A stretch of 49,321 nucleotides of DNA from an uncultured Brachyspira sp. (GCA_944392715.1 CALXXQ010000038.1:1-49321); one strand, 5' to 3'; positions 36,158 to 45,623 are shown, counted from the stretch's first letter. Notes: generated by a model from the letters alone, not told the origin. Made by a program: numbers and translations.

Positions 36158-38875
36158 ATGATTATACCAAGTATATTTTATAATATAGTTATATTTCCTA
36201 TAGAGGTTATTTTAGAAACTTTATTTTTTATATTTAATAGTATTCTTAATTTACCATATAGTTTAAGTATCTTTTTACTAAGTTTATCTGTAAATTTCTT
36301 ATCATTGCCTCTTTATAATATATCTGAAAAATGGCAGCAAAAAGAACGCGATATACAAAATAAAATGAAGCCCATTATAGACGGCATAAAATCTGTTTAT
36401 AAAGGAGATCAGAAATATTTGCTTATAAGAACATGCTATAGAATAAATGGTTATAAAATTATATATTCTTTCAGAGTTTTTTTAGGTCTCATAATACAAA
36501 TACCTTTTTTTATGGCAGCTTATAATTTTATATATGGATTGTCTGATTTATCATTAGGAAGCTTTTATTTTATAAAAGATTTTTCTAAACCAGATAATTT
36601 AATAGGAGGAATAAATTTACTTCCTTTTACTATGACTATTTTTAGTATTCTTTCAGCAATGGTTTATGGTAAAAAATTAAATATAAAAGAAAGCATGCCA
36701 ATATATATAACCTCATTAATATTTCTTGTGATATTATATAATTCGCCTTCAGGATTATTATTCTATTGGAATATAAACTGTTTATTTTCTCTTATCAAAA
36801 ATATCGTAATAGAATATAAATCATATAAAATATTAAATAAAGATAAAGTTTTAAAATTTTCTAATATATTTATATTATTGATATTTATATTTTTAATTGT
36901 ATATTCATATATAATTAAAATAGATATAAAAAATATTTTAACTTTCTCTATAATAGTATTAATAATATTATTAACTTTAAACTTCGCAAGTATAGAAAAA
37001 TTATTTCTTAATAATGAAAACTTTATTAAATATAGAACAAAATTATTAATATTATCATGTTTAACTATTACTATACTTTCAGGATTATTTATCCCATCAT
37101 CATTAATAAATAATTCAATATCAGAATTTAAAAATCATTTAATTTTAATAATAAATAATTTTTCAATAAGCATAGGAATATTTTTATTTTATCCTATATT
37201 TGTATATATGCTATTTTCTGATAAAGTAAAAAATTATATAACATTGGCATTTATTTTAATTTCTATTTTTTCTATATTAAATACATTTATTTTATCTGGA
37301 AATTATCCTAATATGAATTCTGATTTTATTTTTGATAATTCAATTTCAGCTTTAAATAAAGATATTATTATTAATATTTTAATGATATTAATTTCTATAG
37401 CATTTATTTATTTTATAGTAAAAAAATCTAAATTCTTTATATTAATTAATATAAATTATATAATGATATTCGTATTAATTATATCATCGATTTTTTATTC
37501 ATATAAAATATTAAATTATAATAATACAAACAGAAATACTATAAATAAATTATCTGAAGGGGAGAAAATATTTAATATCTCAAAAAACGGTAATAATATA
37601 TTTGTAATTGTACTCGATAGAGCAATACCATCATATTGGTTTGATGCATTTAATAGATTTGATGAATATAAAAGTATATTTGACGGCTTTATATTATATC
37701 CAAATACTGTCTCTTATAATTATAATACAATAACAATAGCTTCAGTTTATGGAGGATATGACTATCTTCCATATGAAATAAGTACAAATAAAAATAATAA
37801 TATAACAAATATGCATAATCAATCTATATTAACAATACCTTTATCTTTAAATGAATATGGTTATAAATCTCATATTCTTGATCCTGTTTATGCTAATATG
37901 TCCTTTGAGGGAGATTTGAGTATATTTGATAATTATAGCAATATAATTAAAGCATACAGCAAAGATTATATTTATGATTATAGTATAAATAAATATACAA
38001 ATGAAAATAATATTTCAACATCAAATTTGGATAATGATAAATTGATAAGATTTTCTATTTTTAGAATGATTCCAATATGGATGAGAGAGGCATTATATAG
38101 CGATGGAAAATGGCTCATTAATAAAAGCGATATTATGAATACAAGTATAGAAAATTATGCTTTATTAGATTCTATTAAGGATTTAATAAATATAGAAGAA
38201 GATGGAAATAATTATAATATACTTCATAATAATACCACTCATGAACCTCATTATTTTCTGCCTGATTTTCTTCCTTCTGTTTCTTCAAATTATATAGATA
38301 CTAATGATTTAAAAATGTATAAAGATACTAATAGTGTAAGGCATTTTTATGCTAATGTTGCATCTATTAATATTATTTCTGAGATTATAAAATATTTAAA
38401 AGATAATAATGTATATGATAATACCAAAATAATAATAATTTCTGATCATGGATATAGAATAAATGCTGAAAATTTTGAAAAACCTAATACAAAATTTATT
38501 GCTTTATATAATGCTTTATTAATGTATAAGGATTTTAATTCAAAAGGAGAATTAAATATTAATAATAATTTTATGACAGTAGCAGATATGCCTTATTTAG
38601 CTGTAGGTCATATAAAAGGTATAAAAAATATATTTAATAATAAAATAATAACCAATGATTATAAAACCAATGGTGCTAATATAATCAGAATAAAAAGCTG
38701 GAAGCCTGAAAATCAGAAATTAAATACTTATGATTTTGATACTTATTATCATGTTAATAATGGAAATATATTTGATACAAATAATTGGCAGCTTTATAAT
38801 TGGCATTATGATAGTAATTACAGCGAACCAATAGATTTATATTTAGGGTTCAAAGAAGAAACCACTAATGATTAA
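36158..38875 (+). CDS. YidC/Oxa1-like insertase domain fused to a sulfatase/phosphatase-superfamily enzyme
   Basis: 905 residues. Residues ~1-220 match YidC/Oxa1: PLYNISEKWQQKERDIQNKM, the amphipathic loop, IQIPFFMAAYNFIYG, LPFTMTIF and the final PSGLLFYWNINCLFS. About 220-480 hold seven or so further membrane helices. From ~480 comes an alkaline-phosphatase-superfamily domain: VLDR (Asp487), NTIT (Thr524/526, possible nucleophile), NTTHEPH (His695), and SDHG (Asp763, His764). The metal ligands look complete, as in LTA-synthase/phosphoethanolamine-transferase types. A fused protein might insert a membrane segment and then modify a surface glycan or lipid. No sugar or lipid genes are adjacent. 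Ribosome site weak. Confidence 0.88.
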   Translation: MIIPSIFYNIVIFPIEVILETLFFIFNSILNLPYSLSIFLLSLSVNFLSLPLYNISEKWQQKERDIQNKMKPIIDGIKSVYKGDQKYLLIRTCYRINGYKIIYSFRVFLGLIIQIPFFMAAYNFIYGLSDLSLGSFYFIKDFSKPDNLIGGINLLPFTMTIFSILSAMVYGKKLNIKESMPIYITSLIFLVILYNSPSGLLFYWNINCLFSLIKNIVIEYKSYKILNKDKVLKFSNIFILLIFIFLIVYSYIIKIDIKNILTFSIIVLIILLTLNFASIEKLFLNNENFIKYRTKLLILSCLTITILSGLFIPSSLINNSISEFKNHLILIINNFSISIGIFLFYPIFVYMLFSDKVKNYITLAFILISIFSILNTFILSGNYPNMNSDFIFDNSISALNKDIIINILMILISIAFIYFIVKKSKFFILININYIMIFVLIISSIFYSYKILNYNNTNRNTINKLSEGEKIFNISKNGNNIFVIVLDRAIPSYWFDAFNRFDEYKSIFDGFILYPNTVSYNYNTITIASVYGGYDYLPYEISTNKNNNITNMHNQSILTIPLSLNEYGYKSHILDPVYANMSFEGDLSIFDNYSNIIKAYSKDYIYDYSINKYTNENNISTSNLDNDKLIRFSIFRMIPIWMREALYSDGKWLINKSDIMNTSIENYALLDSIKDLINIEEDGNNYNILHNNTTHEPHYFLPDFLPSVSSNYIDTNDLKMYKDTNSVRHFYANVASINIISEIIKYLKDNNVYDNTKIIIISDHGYRINAENFEKPNTKFIALYNALLMYKDFNSKGELNINNNFMTVADMPYLAVGHIKGIKNIFNNKIITNDYKTNGANIIRIKSWKPENQKLNTYDFDTYYHVNNGNIFDTNNWQLYNWHYDSNYSEPIDLYLGFKEETTND

Positions 38876-38891
38876 TTATATTTTGTATAAA

Positions 38892-40001
38892 TTATTTATT
38901 TAAAAATTTTTTTATATATTTAGTCTGTTCAGTATTTTTTAATAAAAAAGCATCATGCCCATAATTGGATTCTATCTCATGAAATGTAGTATCTATATTT
39001 GAATTCTGATATGCTAATACTATTTCAGCAGACTGAGTACTTGGATAAAGCCAATCTGATATAAAAGATATAATCAAAACTTTTTCCAATTCAATATTTT
39101 TCCTTGTCTTTATTTTTTTTATTTCATCTTTTACATCAAAAAAATCCATAGCCTTAGTAAGATATAAAAAACTATTAGCGTCAAATCTAGCCGTAAATTT
39201 TTCTCCATTGTAATGCAGATAATTTTCTACTTCAAATGAAGGGGTAAAGTATTTTAAAGCCTTTTTTCTTTTCCTTCCAAATTTTTGCTTCATATATTCT
39301 TCGCTCATATATGTAATATGTCCAAGCATTCTAGCTAAAGCAAGACCTCTGTCAGGGCTAGACATTCCATAATATTTTCCTCCATACCATTCAGTATCTT
39401 CTGTTATTGCCTGTCTTGCTATTTCATTTAAAGCTATCTGCATAGGAGAATGACTCATAGAACTTGCTATTATAATAGCTTTTTCCATCATATTGGGATA
39501 TGTAGCTGTCCATTGTAAAGCCTGCATTCCTCCCATAGATCCGCCTATAACGCAGTAAAGTTTTTTTATACCTAAATAATCAATTAATATTTTTTGCACT
39601 TTTACTATATCTTTGATTGTGAATGTTGGAAAATCTGTTCCATAGTATGAATTGCTGTTTGGTTTTTTTGATGAAGGTCCAGTAGTTCCAGAGCAGCCGC
39701 CAAGAACATTTGAGCATATTACAAAGTACTTATCAGTATCTATTGCTTTTTTCTTACCCACAAAATTGCTCCACCAAGAAAGAACATCAGCATCTCCTGT
39801 AAAAGCATGGCATATTAATATAGCATTTTCTTTATTAACATTTAAATGTCCGTTTGTTGTATATGCTATAGTCAATTCATCTATAGTTACTCCATTTTCA
39901 AATTTAAATTTTTTATCATAATTTAGAAATTTTAATTCACTTTTTATGTTTGCAGTATTTTCTTCTTTATTTTCTATATTTTCTTTTATTGTAGTTTTCA
40001 T
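38892..40001 (-). CDS. metX: Homoserine O-acetyltransferase
   Basis: Makes O-acetyl-L-homoserine from homoserine and acetyl-CoA, the first committed step of methionine synthesis. Alpha/beta hydrolase fold, 369 residues. The nucleophile Ser is in IGGSMGGMQALQW (about residue 155), the acid Asp in ISFISDWLYPS and His in NYGHDAFLL. The N-terminal ~33 residues are a charged extension. It follows metY by 26 nt; the pair is controlled by the leader at 41326-41514. Convergent with the YidC-sulfatase gene. Confidence 0.96.
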   Translation of the reverse strand: MKTTIKENIENKEENTANIKSELKFLNYDKKFKFENGVTIDELTIAYTTNGHLNVNKENAILICHAFTGDADVLSWWSNFVGKKKAIDTDKYFVICSNVLGGCSGTTGPSSKKPNSNSYYGTDFPTFTIKDIVKVQKILIDYLGIKKLYCVIGGSMGGMQALQWTATYPNMMEKAIIIASSMSHSPMQIALNEIARQAITEDTEWYGGKYYGMSSPDRGLALARMLGHITYMSEEYMKQKFGRKRKKALKYFTPSFEVENYLHYNGEKFTARFDANSFLYLTKAMDFFDVKDEIKKIKTRKNIELEKVLIISFISDWLYPSTQSAEIVLAYQNSNIDTTFHEIESNYGHDAFLLKNTEQTKYIKKFLNK

Positions 40002-40027
40002 AAATAATCTCCAGCAATTATTTTTTA

Positions 40028-41326
40028 TTATTTATTTGCTATAGTTAAAGCTTCATCTAAATAATATAATATATCATCAATATGCTCTATACCTATAGAA
40101 AGCCTTATAAAGTCCTGACTTATACCAGCTTTATTTAACTCTTCTTCAGATAATTGAGAATGAGTTGTAGATGCAGGATGTGCAACTAAGCTCTTAACAT
40201 CTCCAACATTAACTAAATGAGAGAATAATTGTATATTGTCTATAAATTTAACAGCGGCATCGTATCCTCCCTTAATACCAAATACCACCATTCCTCCGAA
40301 TTTATCTTTTAAATATTTGCTTGCTATATTATATGAAGGGTCGTTTTTAAGTCCTGGATATCTTACCCATGAAACTCTGCTGTCTTTTTCTAAAAACTCA
40401 GCAACTTTTAAAGCATTAGAACAATGTCTCTCCATTCTAAGAGCCAAAGATTCAGCACCTTGAATAAATACCCAAGAATTATCAGGAGACAAACAAGCTC
40501 CTAAATTTCTAAGAGGTACAGTTCTTACTCTTAAAGCAAAAGCAATACTTTTAAGCTCATCAGGTAAATCATAAGCCCAGCGAAGTCCATGATAATTAGA
40601 ATCTGGTTTAGAAAATAATGGAAATTTATCGCTTTGCCAATTAAAATTACCAGCATCTGTTATTATACCGCCTACAGCACTTCCATGTCCTCCAATCCAT
40701 TTTGTAAGTGAGTTTATTACTATATCAGCACCATGTTTAATAGTTTGAAGAAGATACGGAGTTGTAAAAGTGGCATCTACTACCAATGGTATTCCTGCAT
40801 TATGAGCTATTTTTGCTATTTCTTCTATATCATTAAAATCTAATAGAGGATTAGAAATAGTTTCTATAAATAACAATTTAGTTTTATCTGTTATAGCTTT
40901 AGCAAAGTTTTGGGGATCTTTTGCATCAACGAAAGTAGTATTAATTCCTAGTTTAGGAAGTATAGCTGCAAATTGAGAATAAGTTCCTCCATATAAATTG
41001 TATGCAGATACTATTTCATCGCCTGCTTCACATATTGTTATTATTGTGTAGAATATAGCATTAGTTCCAGATGATACAGCAACAGAAGCCTTTCCTCCTT
41101 CCATAGCAGTAATTCTTTTTTCAAGAACATCGGCAGTAGGATCTCCTAATCTTGTATAGATATAGCCTAATTCTCTTAATCCGAATAAGTCTGCTGCATG
41201 CTTGGAATTTTTGAATAAATATGAGGTGGTTTTATATATTGGCACACCTCTGCTTCCAAAAGCATCATTTAAATCCTGTTGTCCTGCATGTGCAGCTAAA
41301 GTTTCAAATTTTAATTCCCTTGACAT
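40028..41326 (-). CDS. metY: O-acetylhomoserine sulfhydrylase (PLP enzyme)
   Basis: Converts O-acetylhomoserine and sulfide directly to homocysteine in the cytoplasm. Cys/Met-metabolism PLP fold, 432 residues, with VPIYKTTSY, YTRLGDPTADVLEKR, SSGTNAIFYTI, VVDATFTTPYL and the PLP lysine in NSLTKWIGGHG (about residue 210). The terminal region, with SLVAHPASTTH, is typical of the O-acetyl-homoserine branch. The start ATG has AAGGAG (41333-41338). It is preceded by a terminator and a Met-rich leader ORF. Confidence 0.96.
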   Translation of the reverse strand: MSRELKFETLAAHAGQQDLNDAFGSRGVPIYKTTSYLFKNSKHAADLFGLRELGYIYTRLGDPTADVLEKRITAMEGGKASVAVSSGTNAIFYTIITICEAGDEIVSAYNLYGGTYSQFAAILPKLGINTTFVDAKDPQNFAKAITDKTKLLFIETISNPLLDFNDIEEIAKIAHNAGIPLVVDATFTTPYLLQTIKHGADIVINSLTKWIGGHGSAVGGIITDAGNFNWQSDKFPLFSKPDSNYHGLRWAYDLPDELKSIAFALRVRTVPLRNLGACLSPDNSWVFIQGAESLALRMERHCSNALKVAEFLEKDSRVSWVRYPGLKNDPSYNIASKYLKDKFGGMVVFGIKGGYDAAVKFIDNIQLFSHLVNVGDVKSLVAHPASTTHSQLSEEELNKAGISQDFIRLSIGIEHIDDILYYLDEALTIANK

Positions 41327-41350
41327 CGTTTACTCCTTAAATATAAAATA

Positions 41351-41384
41351 TAAAAAAAGCCGTCAAAATTACTTTGACGGCTTT
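41351..41384 (-). terminator. Leader terminator upstream of metY
   Basis: 12-bp perfect stem AAAGCCGTCAAA (41373-41384 on minus) / TTTGACGGCTTT (41356-41367), loop of 5, then T7. It ends 12 nt before the metY ribosome site and so would block metY unless antitermination occurs. Confidence 0.9.
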
Positions 41385-41408
41385 GAAAGTGCAAAAATAA
41401 AAAATAAA

Positions 41409-41489
41409 CTATACTCCGCAGCCATCATTACTTAACATACGCATTTGCATAAGACAATGCATTGTGTTCATAACGACGATTGCTCTCAT
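41409..41489 (-). CDS. Methionine-rich leader peptide (putative attenuator)
   Basis: A 26-codon ORF on the minus strand, ATG at 41489-41487, TAG at 41411-41409. Met occurs at positions 1, 7, 10, 14, 16 and 18; the core reads MNTMHCLMQMRM, and the tail has NDGCGV. GGAG (41501-41504) lies 11 nt upstream. The ORF lies between a consensus promoter and the metY terminator. Codons 21-24 (TGATGGCT) are complementary to AGCCGTCA, the 5' arm of that terminator. A ribosome slowed at the Met codons would leave this segment free to form an antiterminator. This is an inferred regulatory peptide; no activity of its own is claimed. Confidence 0.75.
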   Translation of the reverse strand: MRAIVVMNTMHCLMQMRMLSNDGCGV

Positions 41490-41520
41490 TTCTTTTATAA
41501 CTCCAAAAAGTTTATTGTTT

Positions 41521-41549
41521 ATAATACATTATAATAAAATTATTGTCAA
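41521..41549 (-). promoter_or_regulatory. metY-metX leader promoter
   Basis: On the minus strand TTGACA (41544-41549), 17-nt spacer, TATTAT (41521-41526). Transcription would begin near 41514, giving a leader of about 188 nt. Confidence 0.8.
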
Positions 41550-41590
41550 CAGTAACTAATATTTTTAATATACAAAATATATAAAAAATA

Positions 41591-43114
41591 TTAATTTAAA
41601 TTAAATCTATACTGCAAAGCTTCTGTAATATGATCAACTCCTATAATATCTTTGTCTTCTAAGTCTGCTATTGTTCTTGATACTTTTAATATTTTATTAT
41701 AGCTTCTTGCACTCATTGAAAATCTTTCCATAGCTAAATTAAGAAGATTTTTTGCTTTATCATCTAATATGCAGAATTTTTCAGTATCTTTTATACCCAT
41801 AGAAGAGTTTGAAAATATTTTAAGTCCATTTTCTTTGAATCTTTTTTCCTGTTTTTTTCTAGCTTCAGTAACTATCTTACGCATAGAAGCAGAACTCTCA
41901 CCATCAGCTTTTGAAGTCATTTTAGCATACTCAACTGCACGAACCTCTATTGATATATCTATTCTGTCAAGTATAGGACCTGAAAGTTTAGCAATATATT
42001 TTTTTCTTGCTATATCAGAGCATCTGCAAGTATGTTTTTCATCTCCATAATAACCGCAAGGGCAAGGATTCATAGCAGCAATCAAAGTAAAATTGGCAGG
42101 AAAAGCAATACTTCCATTTGCTCTGCTTATAGTAATGGTTTTTTCTTCCATAGGTTCTCTTAAAGTTTGAAGTGCTGAGCTTTGAAACTCTACAAACTCA
42201 TCAAGAAATAAAATACCATTATGTGCTAATGTAATTTCTCCTGCTTTAATATTTCTTCCTCCTCCTACTAAACTCACATAAGAAGAAGTATGATGAGGTA
42301 TTCTAAAAGGACGCTTCTTTACTATAGGCATATTCTTTGATAAAAGTCCGTATGATGAATATATTTTTGTAATTTCTAAAGCTTCTTCAAAAGTTAATGG
42401 AGGCAGTATTGTAGGTATCCTTTTTGCTATTAAAGTTTTTCCGCATCCTGGAGAGCCTATCATTATAAAATTATGTCCTCCTGCAGCAGCTATCATAGCA
42501 GCTCTCTTAGCATATTCCTGACCTTTAACATCAGAAAAATCTATATTTTCATTTTCATCATTATTAAAATTAAATTTGCCTTCTGATAGAATAGGGGATT
42601 TCTTTCCTTCAATGGCATCTATAGCTTCTTTAAGTGTTTTTACAGGATAAAGATTAAGTCCGTCAATAATATTAGCTTCCTCCATATTGTTGAAAGGTAT
42701 AATAGCATTTTTTATACCTAATTCTTTTGCATTAAGAAGCATTGAGAATATTCCTTTTATCTCTCTCACACTTCCGTCTAATGCTAATTCCCCAAGTATA
42801 ATAGTTTTTTCCATAAAATCAGAAAAAAATACTTGAGCACTTGATGATAATATACCCAAAGCAAATGCCAAGTCATACATACTTCCTGTTTTCTTTAAAT
42901 CAGCTGGTGCTAAATTTATAGTTATTCTTTTTGGAGGGAAAAATCTATCGCTATTATTAATTGCCGCAATTACTCTTTCTTTTGCCTCATTTACTGCCTG
43001 ATCTGGTAATCCTACAACATCAAATTTAGGCAGTCCTTCAGATATATTAACTTCTATTACTATAGGTATTCCTTCTATTCCATAAAGAGCTTCTGAATAA
43101 ATTTTTGTATGCAT
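41591..43114 (-). CDS. YifB/ComM family Mg-chelatase-like AAA+ ATPase
   Basis: 507 residues. N-terminal ChlI-like domain (GIPIVIEVNISEGLPKFDVVGLPDQAV), then an AAA+ module: Walker A GSPGCGKT (220-227), Walker B ILFLDEF, and a sensor/Zn segment CPCGYYGDEKHTCRCS. C-terminal domain with ARSYNKILKVSRTIADL. ComM in Haemophilus drives branch migration during transformation; here a role in DNA uptake recombination or repair is inferred. ATG 43114 has GGAG at 5-7 nt; the frame's longer start at 43147 adds an unlikely N-terminus without a ribosome site. Confidence 0.93.
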   Translation of the reverse strand: MHTKIYSEALYGIEGIPIVIEVNISEGLPKFDVVGLPDQAVNEAKERVIAAINNSDRFFPPKRITINLAPADLKKTGSMYDLAFALGILSSSAQVFFSDFMEKTIILGELALDGSVREIKGIFSMLLNAKELGIKNAIIPFNNMEEANIIDGLNLYPVKTLKEAIDAIEGKKSPILSEGKFNFNNDENENIDFSDVKGQEYAKRAAMIAAAGGHNFIMIGSPGCGKTLIAKRIPTILPPLTFEEALEITKIYSSYGLLSKNMPIVKKRPFRIPHHTSSYVSLVGGGRNIKAGEITLAHNGILFLDEFVEFQSSALQTLREPMEEKTITISRANGSIAFPANFTLIAAMNPCPCGYYGDEKHTCRCSDIARKKYIAKLSGPILDRIDISIEVRAVEYAKMTSKADGESSASMRKIVTEARKKQEKRFKENGLKIFSNSSMGIKDTEKFCILDDKAKNLLNLAMERFSMSARSYNKILKVSRTIADLEDKDIIGVDHITEALQYRFNLN

Positions 43115-43231
43115 ATAAAACTCCATTATATCAATATTTATATGCAATTAGTTAAACAAATTTTTTTTATGATTTAAGCCTTAATTATTAGAAAAAATAT
43201 AGAATTTTTTATTGAGTATTAAAGATATATT

Positions 43232-44008
43232 TTATTTTTTTAATTTAATGATATCAGTTTCATTTTCTATTTTGTATTCATTTTCTTCTTTTGAATTATT
43301 GATTATTACGAATTGGCATTTTCTGTCTTTATCATTATATTCAGATGAATGTGTAGAACCATAACCTATATATCTTAATCTTTCTCTATCTATTCCTTTA
43401 TCTACTAATTTATCAAATATAGATTTTGCTCTGTTTTCTGATAAGTATATATTATAATTTGAATTTCCGCTGCTGTCGCTATGTCCTTCTATTATAAGAT
43501 TAACATTTTTATTTTTATCTAAATATTTATAAATTTCATCTATACCTTCATTGTACTCTTCTTTTAATTCATAAGAATCAAAATCAAAACTTATAATATT
43601 AGCAGTAACCAATATCTCATTATCATCTTGTTTTATAATCATAGTTTCTTTTATTTCTTCTTCTGCTTTAAGCTCTTCTTTTTCTAGTATATATTCAGGT
43701 TCTTTATTTTCAGTTTCTTTTTTATTATCATTATTATTTACTGCAATTTTAGCTTCTTCTTTTTCATCTATTATTTTAGGAGTTTCTTCAGTTTTAGTAT
43801 TAACCGAATCTGAAACAGTTGCTATTTCATTTTCTTGAGTATATGTCTTAGATGCTGTTTTTATAGATTCGCTATTATCATTATATAATACAGCATGCAA
43901 TTGTTTGCTTAAAGCTAATACAATAACATACTTATCATTAGTAGAACATGATATAGAGAATATAACTAAAGCTGATAAAAAAATTAAAGTAAAAATTTTG
44001 TTTTTCAT
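43232..44008 (-). CDS. OmpA-family peptidoglycan-binding lipoprotein
   Basis: 258 residues. Lipobox SISC (Cys 21). Residues ~45-130 are a Glu/Lys/Asp-rich flexible or coiled linker. The C-terminal ~105 residues are an OmpA/Pal-like domain (SFDFDSYELKEEY, IIEGHSDSSGNSNYNIYLSENRAKSI), with the Asp and Arg that bind diaminopimelate present in the usual places. The last strand reads CQFVIINN. It tethers the outer membrane to peptidoglycan. It is the last gene of a seven-gene operon of lipoproteins and barrels. Confidence 0.9.
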   Translation of the reverse strand: MKNKIFTLIFLSALVIFSISCSTNDKYVIVLALSKQLHAVLYNDNSESIKTASKTYTQENEIATVSDSVNTKTEETPKIIDEKEEAKIAVNNNDNKKETENKEPEYILEKEELKAEEEIKETMIIKQDDNEILVTANIISFDFDSYELKEEYNEGIDEIYKYLDKNKNVNLIIEGHSDSSGNSNYNIYLSENRAKSIFDKLVDKGIDRERLRYIGYGSTHSSEYNDKDRKCQFVIINNSKEENEYKIENETDIIKLKK

Positions 44009-44031
44009 AATTAAACTTCTTAAATATAATT

Positions 44032-44673
44032 TTATCTTATAGTAAATCTAGCTCCGAGAAGCACCTCATGAGCATCATAAAAACCAAATCCTAATAAATA
44101 TCTATAGCCTAAGTCTATAGCAAGCCAATCAAGTATATTATATGTTAAACCTGCATTAATTCCAAATGCAAAAGAGCTTCTAGTGATAAGTGCTTTTCCT
44201 ATAGTATCAGCATAATTATGGTACATCTGATATAATCTATTTCCAAAAGAAAGTCCGAAATATATGCTCATATTAGGAACTCTGCTGTAAAGAGCTCTTG
44301 TGCTAAGATTATCCAATTCATTATTTCTTACAAAAAAGATATTTATATCATAATATATGCTTGCCATTATGCTTTGCATCCAAGTTTCTTTTTTATCGAT
44401 TACTCCTTGGAACATATATTCTATATCGAATCTTAAAGGTACTAATCTTGTTTTTCTAAACACATCGTATCCTACAGCAAAACCGCCGCCTATATAATTA
44501 TTTTTTTCACGAAAAGGAAGCTTTCCTAATTCTAATCTATTAGTTTTATTTAGAGCCTCATGTTTAAAATTAATTTTAGGGGCTATATAAACACCTGAGT
44601 AAATTGCTGCTGATAGACTTTTATTTGAAAAGGCAACAATAAAAAATAATAATATAATTACTAATCGTTTCAT
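44032..44673 (-). CDS. Outer-membrane beta-barrel protein, paralogue A
   Basis: 213 residues; signal peptide ending LSA (residue ~22). Alternating strands with family-like blocks YIAPKINF, YIGGGFAVGYDVFRKTRLVPLRFDIEYMF and SIYFGLSFG that are shared with paralogue B at 44958. It ends LLGARFTIR, a barrel-like terminal strand. About eight strands are expected. The function is unknown; the operon suggests a structural envelope role. It follows the 88-residue lipoprotein by 12 nt. Confidence 0.82.
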   Translation of the reverse strand: MKRLVIILLFFIVAFSNKSLSAAIYSGVYIAPKINFKHEALNKTNRLELGKLPFREKNNYIGGGFAVGYDVFRKTRLVPLRFDIEYMFQGVIDKKETWMQSIMASIYYDINIFFVRNNELDNLSTRALYSRVPNMSIYFGLSFGNRLYQMYHNYADTIGKALITRSSFAFGINAGLTYNILDWLAIDLGYRYLLGFGFYDAHEVLLGARFTIR

Positions 44674-44685
44674 ATAACAACCCTT

Positions 44686-44952
44686 TTATTTTAAATAAAC
44701 AAAATTTTTTCTAAATAAATTATTAGTATTAAAAATACCGCTATGGAATAAATTACTATTCATACCTAAACTATTATTTAATAAATTATAATGACTATTA
44801 AATTTATATTTGCTTTTTTCTCCTACTTCTAAATGGCTTTGAGGAGGATAAGCAGGCATTTGAATATTCTGTACAGGCATTATAATCATAGTTGATGTTT
44901 TGCATGAAGCAAGTGCAATCAATGTTAATAATAATAAAACTATTTTTTTCAT
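44686..44952 (-). CDS. Small lipoprotein
   Basis: 88 residues with a signal peptide and lipobox LASC (Cys17). The mature peptide is Asn/Met/Tyr-rich (QNIQMPAYPPQSH; LLNNSLGMNSNLFHSG) without recognised domain. It sits between the two barrel paralogues, 5 and 12 nt from its neighbours, and may anchor or partner them. Confidence 0.75.
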   Translation of the reverse strand: MKKIVLLLLTLIALASCKTSTMIIMPVQNIQMPAYPPQSHLEVGEKSKYKFNSHYNLLNNSLGMNSNLFHSGIFNTNNLFRKNFVYLK

Positions 44953-44957
44953 AATTC

Positions 44958-45623
44958 TTACTTCCTAAGATCTGGTATAGGGAATCTTGCTGCTATAGCA
45001 AATTCATGCGATAGAACATTATCAAGTCCGTACAATATCCTGTATCCTATATCTAAATTAAGAAAACTAGTAACATATATATCAAATCCTACAGCTCCGC
45101 CTATTGCAAATGTAGGACTAGGTACAGTTACAGTAGCTTTTACTTTTCCGCCGTCTTCAAACCATCTGTCATAAGTATTTGCATTTATTTTAGTTCCCAT
45201 TAAAAGTCCTAAATATAAGGACATTATTGGAGTTCTTCTATATATTTCTTCAGCAGTAATAGTTCTTAATTCGCTCTTTTTTATATGAAATATATGAATG
45301 CTGTAATATGCTCCAGCTAATATTGAATGCTGAGATTGCTTTACTATATTAGCAGTATGATAATTTCCTGTCATACCATCTTTAAAAGTATATTCTAATT
45401 CAAGTCTTAAAGGTAAACTTCTTTGATATTTATAGAAATCAAATCCAAATGAAAATCCAGCTCCAAGATAATTATTCATTATACGTTTTCCCTTATCATT
45501 ATTAACACCAGAATCATTAAAATTATATACAACTTTAGGTGCTAAATAAAATGATTCAATTAATGGAAATAAAGATGAACTCATAAAGCAAGTCATTATT
45601 ATTAATAATAAAATTCTTTTCAT
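44958..45623 (-). CDS. Outer-membrane beta-barrel protein, paralogue B
   Basis: 221 residues from ATG 45623, which has AAGG at 8 nt; the frame's ATG at 45650 would add a poor N-terminus. Signal peptide to ~21. Strands YLAPKVVYNF, YLGAGFSFGFDFYKYQRSLPLRLELEY, ILAGAYYSIHIFHI and MSLYLGLLMG align with paralogue A, showing tandem duplication. It ends FPIPDLRK. Function unknown. Confidence 0.82.
   Translation of the reverse strand: MKRILLLIIMTCFMSSSLFPLIESFYLAPKVVYNFNDSGVNNDKGKRIMNNYLGAGFSFGFDFYKYQRSLPLRLELEYTFKDGMTGNYHTANIVKQSQHSILAGAYYSIHIFHIKKSELRTITAEEIYRRTPIMSLYLGLLMGTKINANTYDRWFEDGGKVKATVTVPSPTFAIGGAVGFDIYVTSFLNLDIGYRILYGLDNVLSHEFAIAARFPIPDLRK

Noticed and set aside
41326..41520. SAM-I riboswitch or T-box in the metY leader
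   Set aside because: The conserved SAM-I core and the T-box AGGGUGGNACCGCG sequence are not present. The leader is better explained by a Met-rich ORF and terminator.
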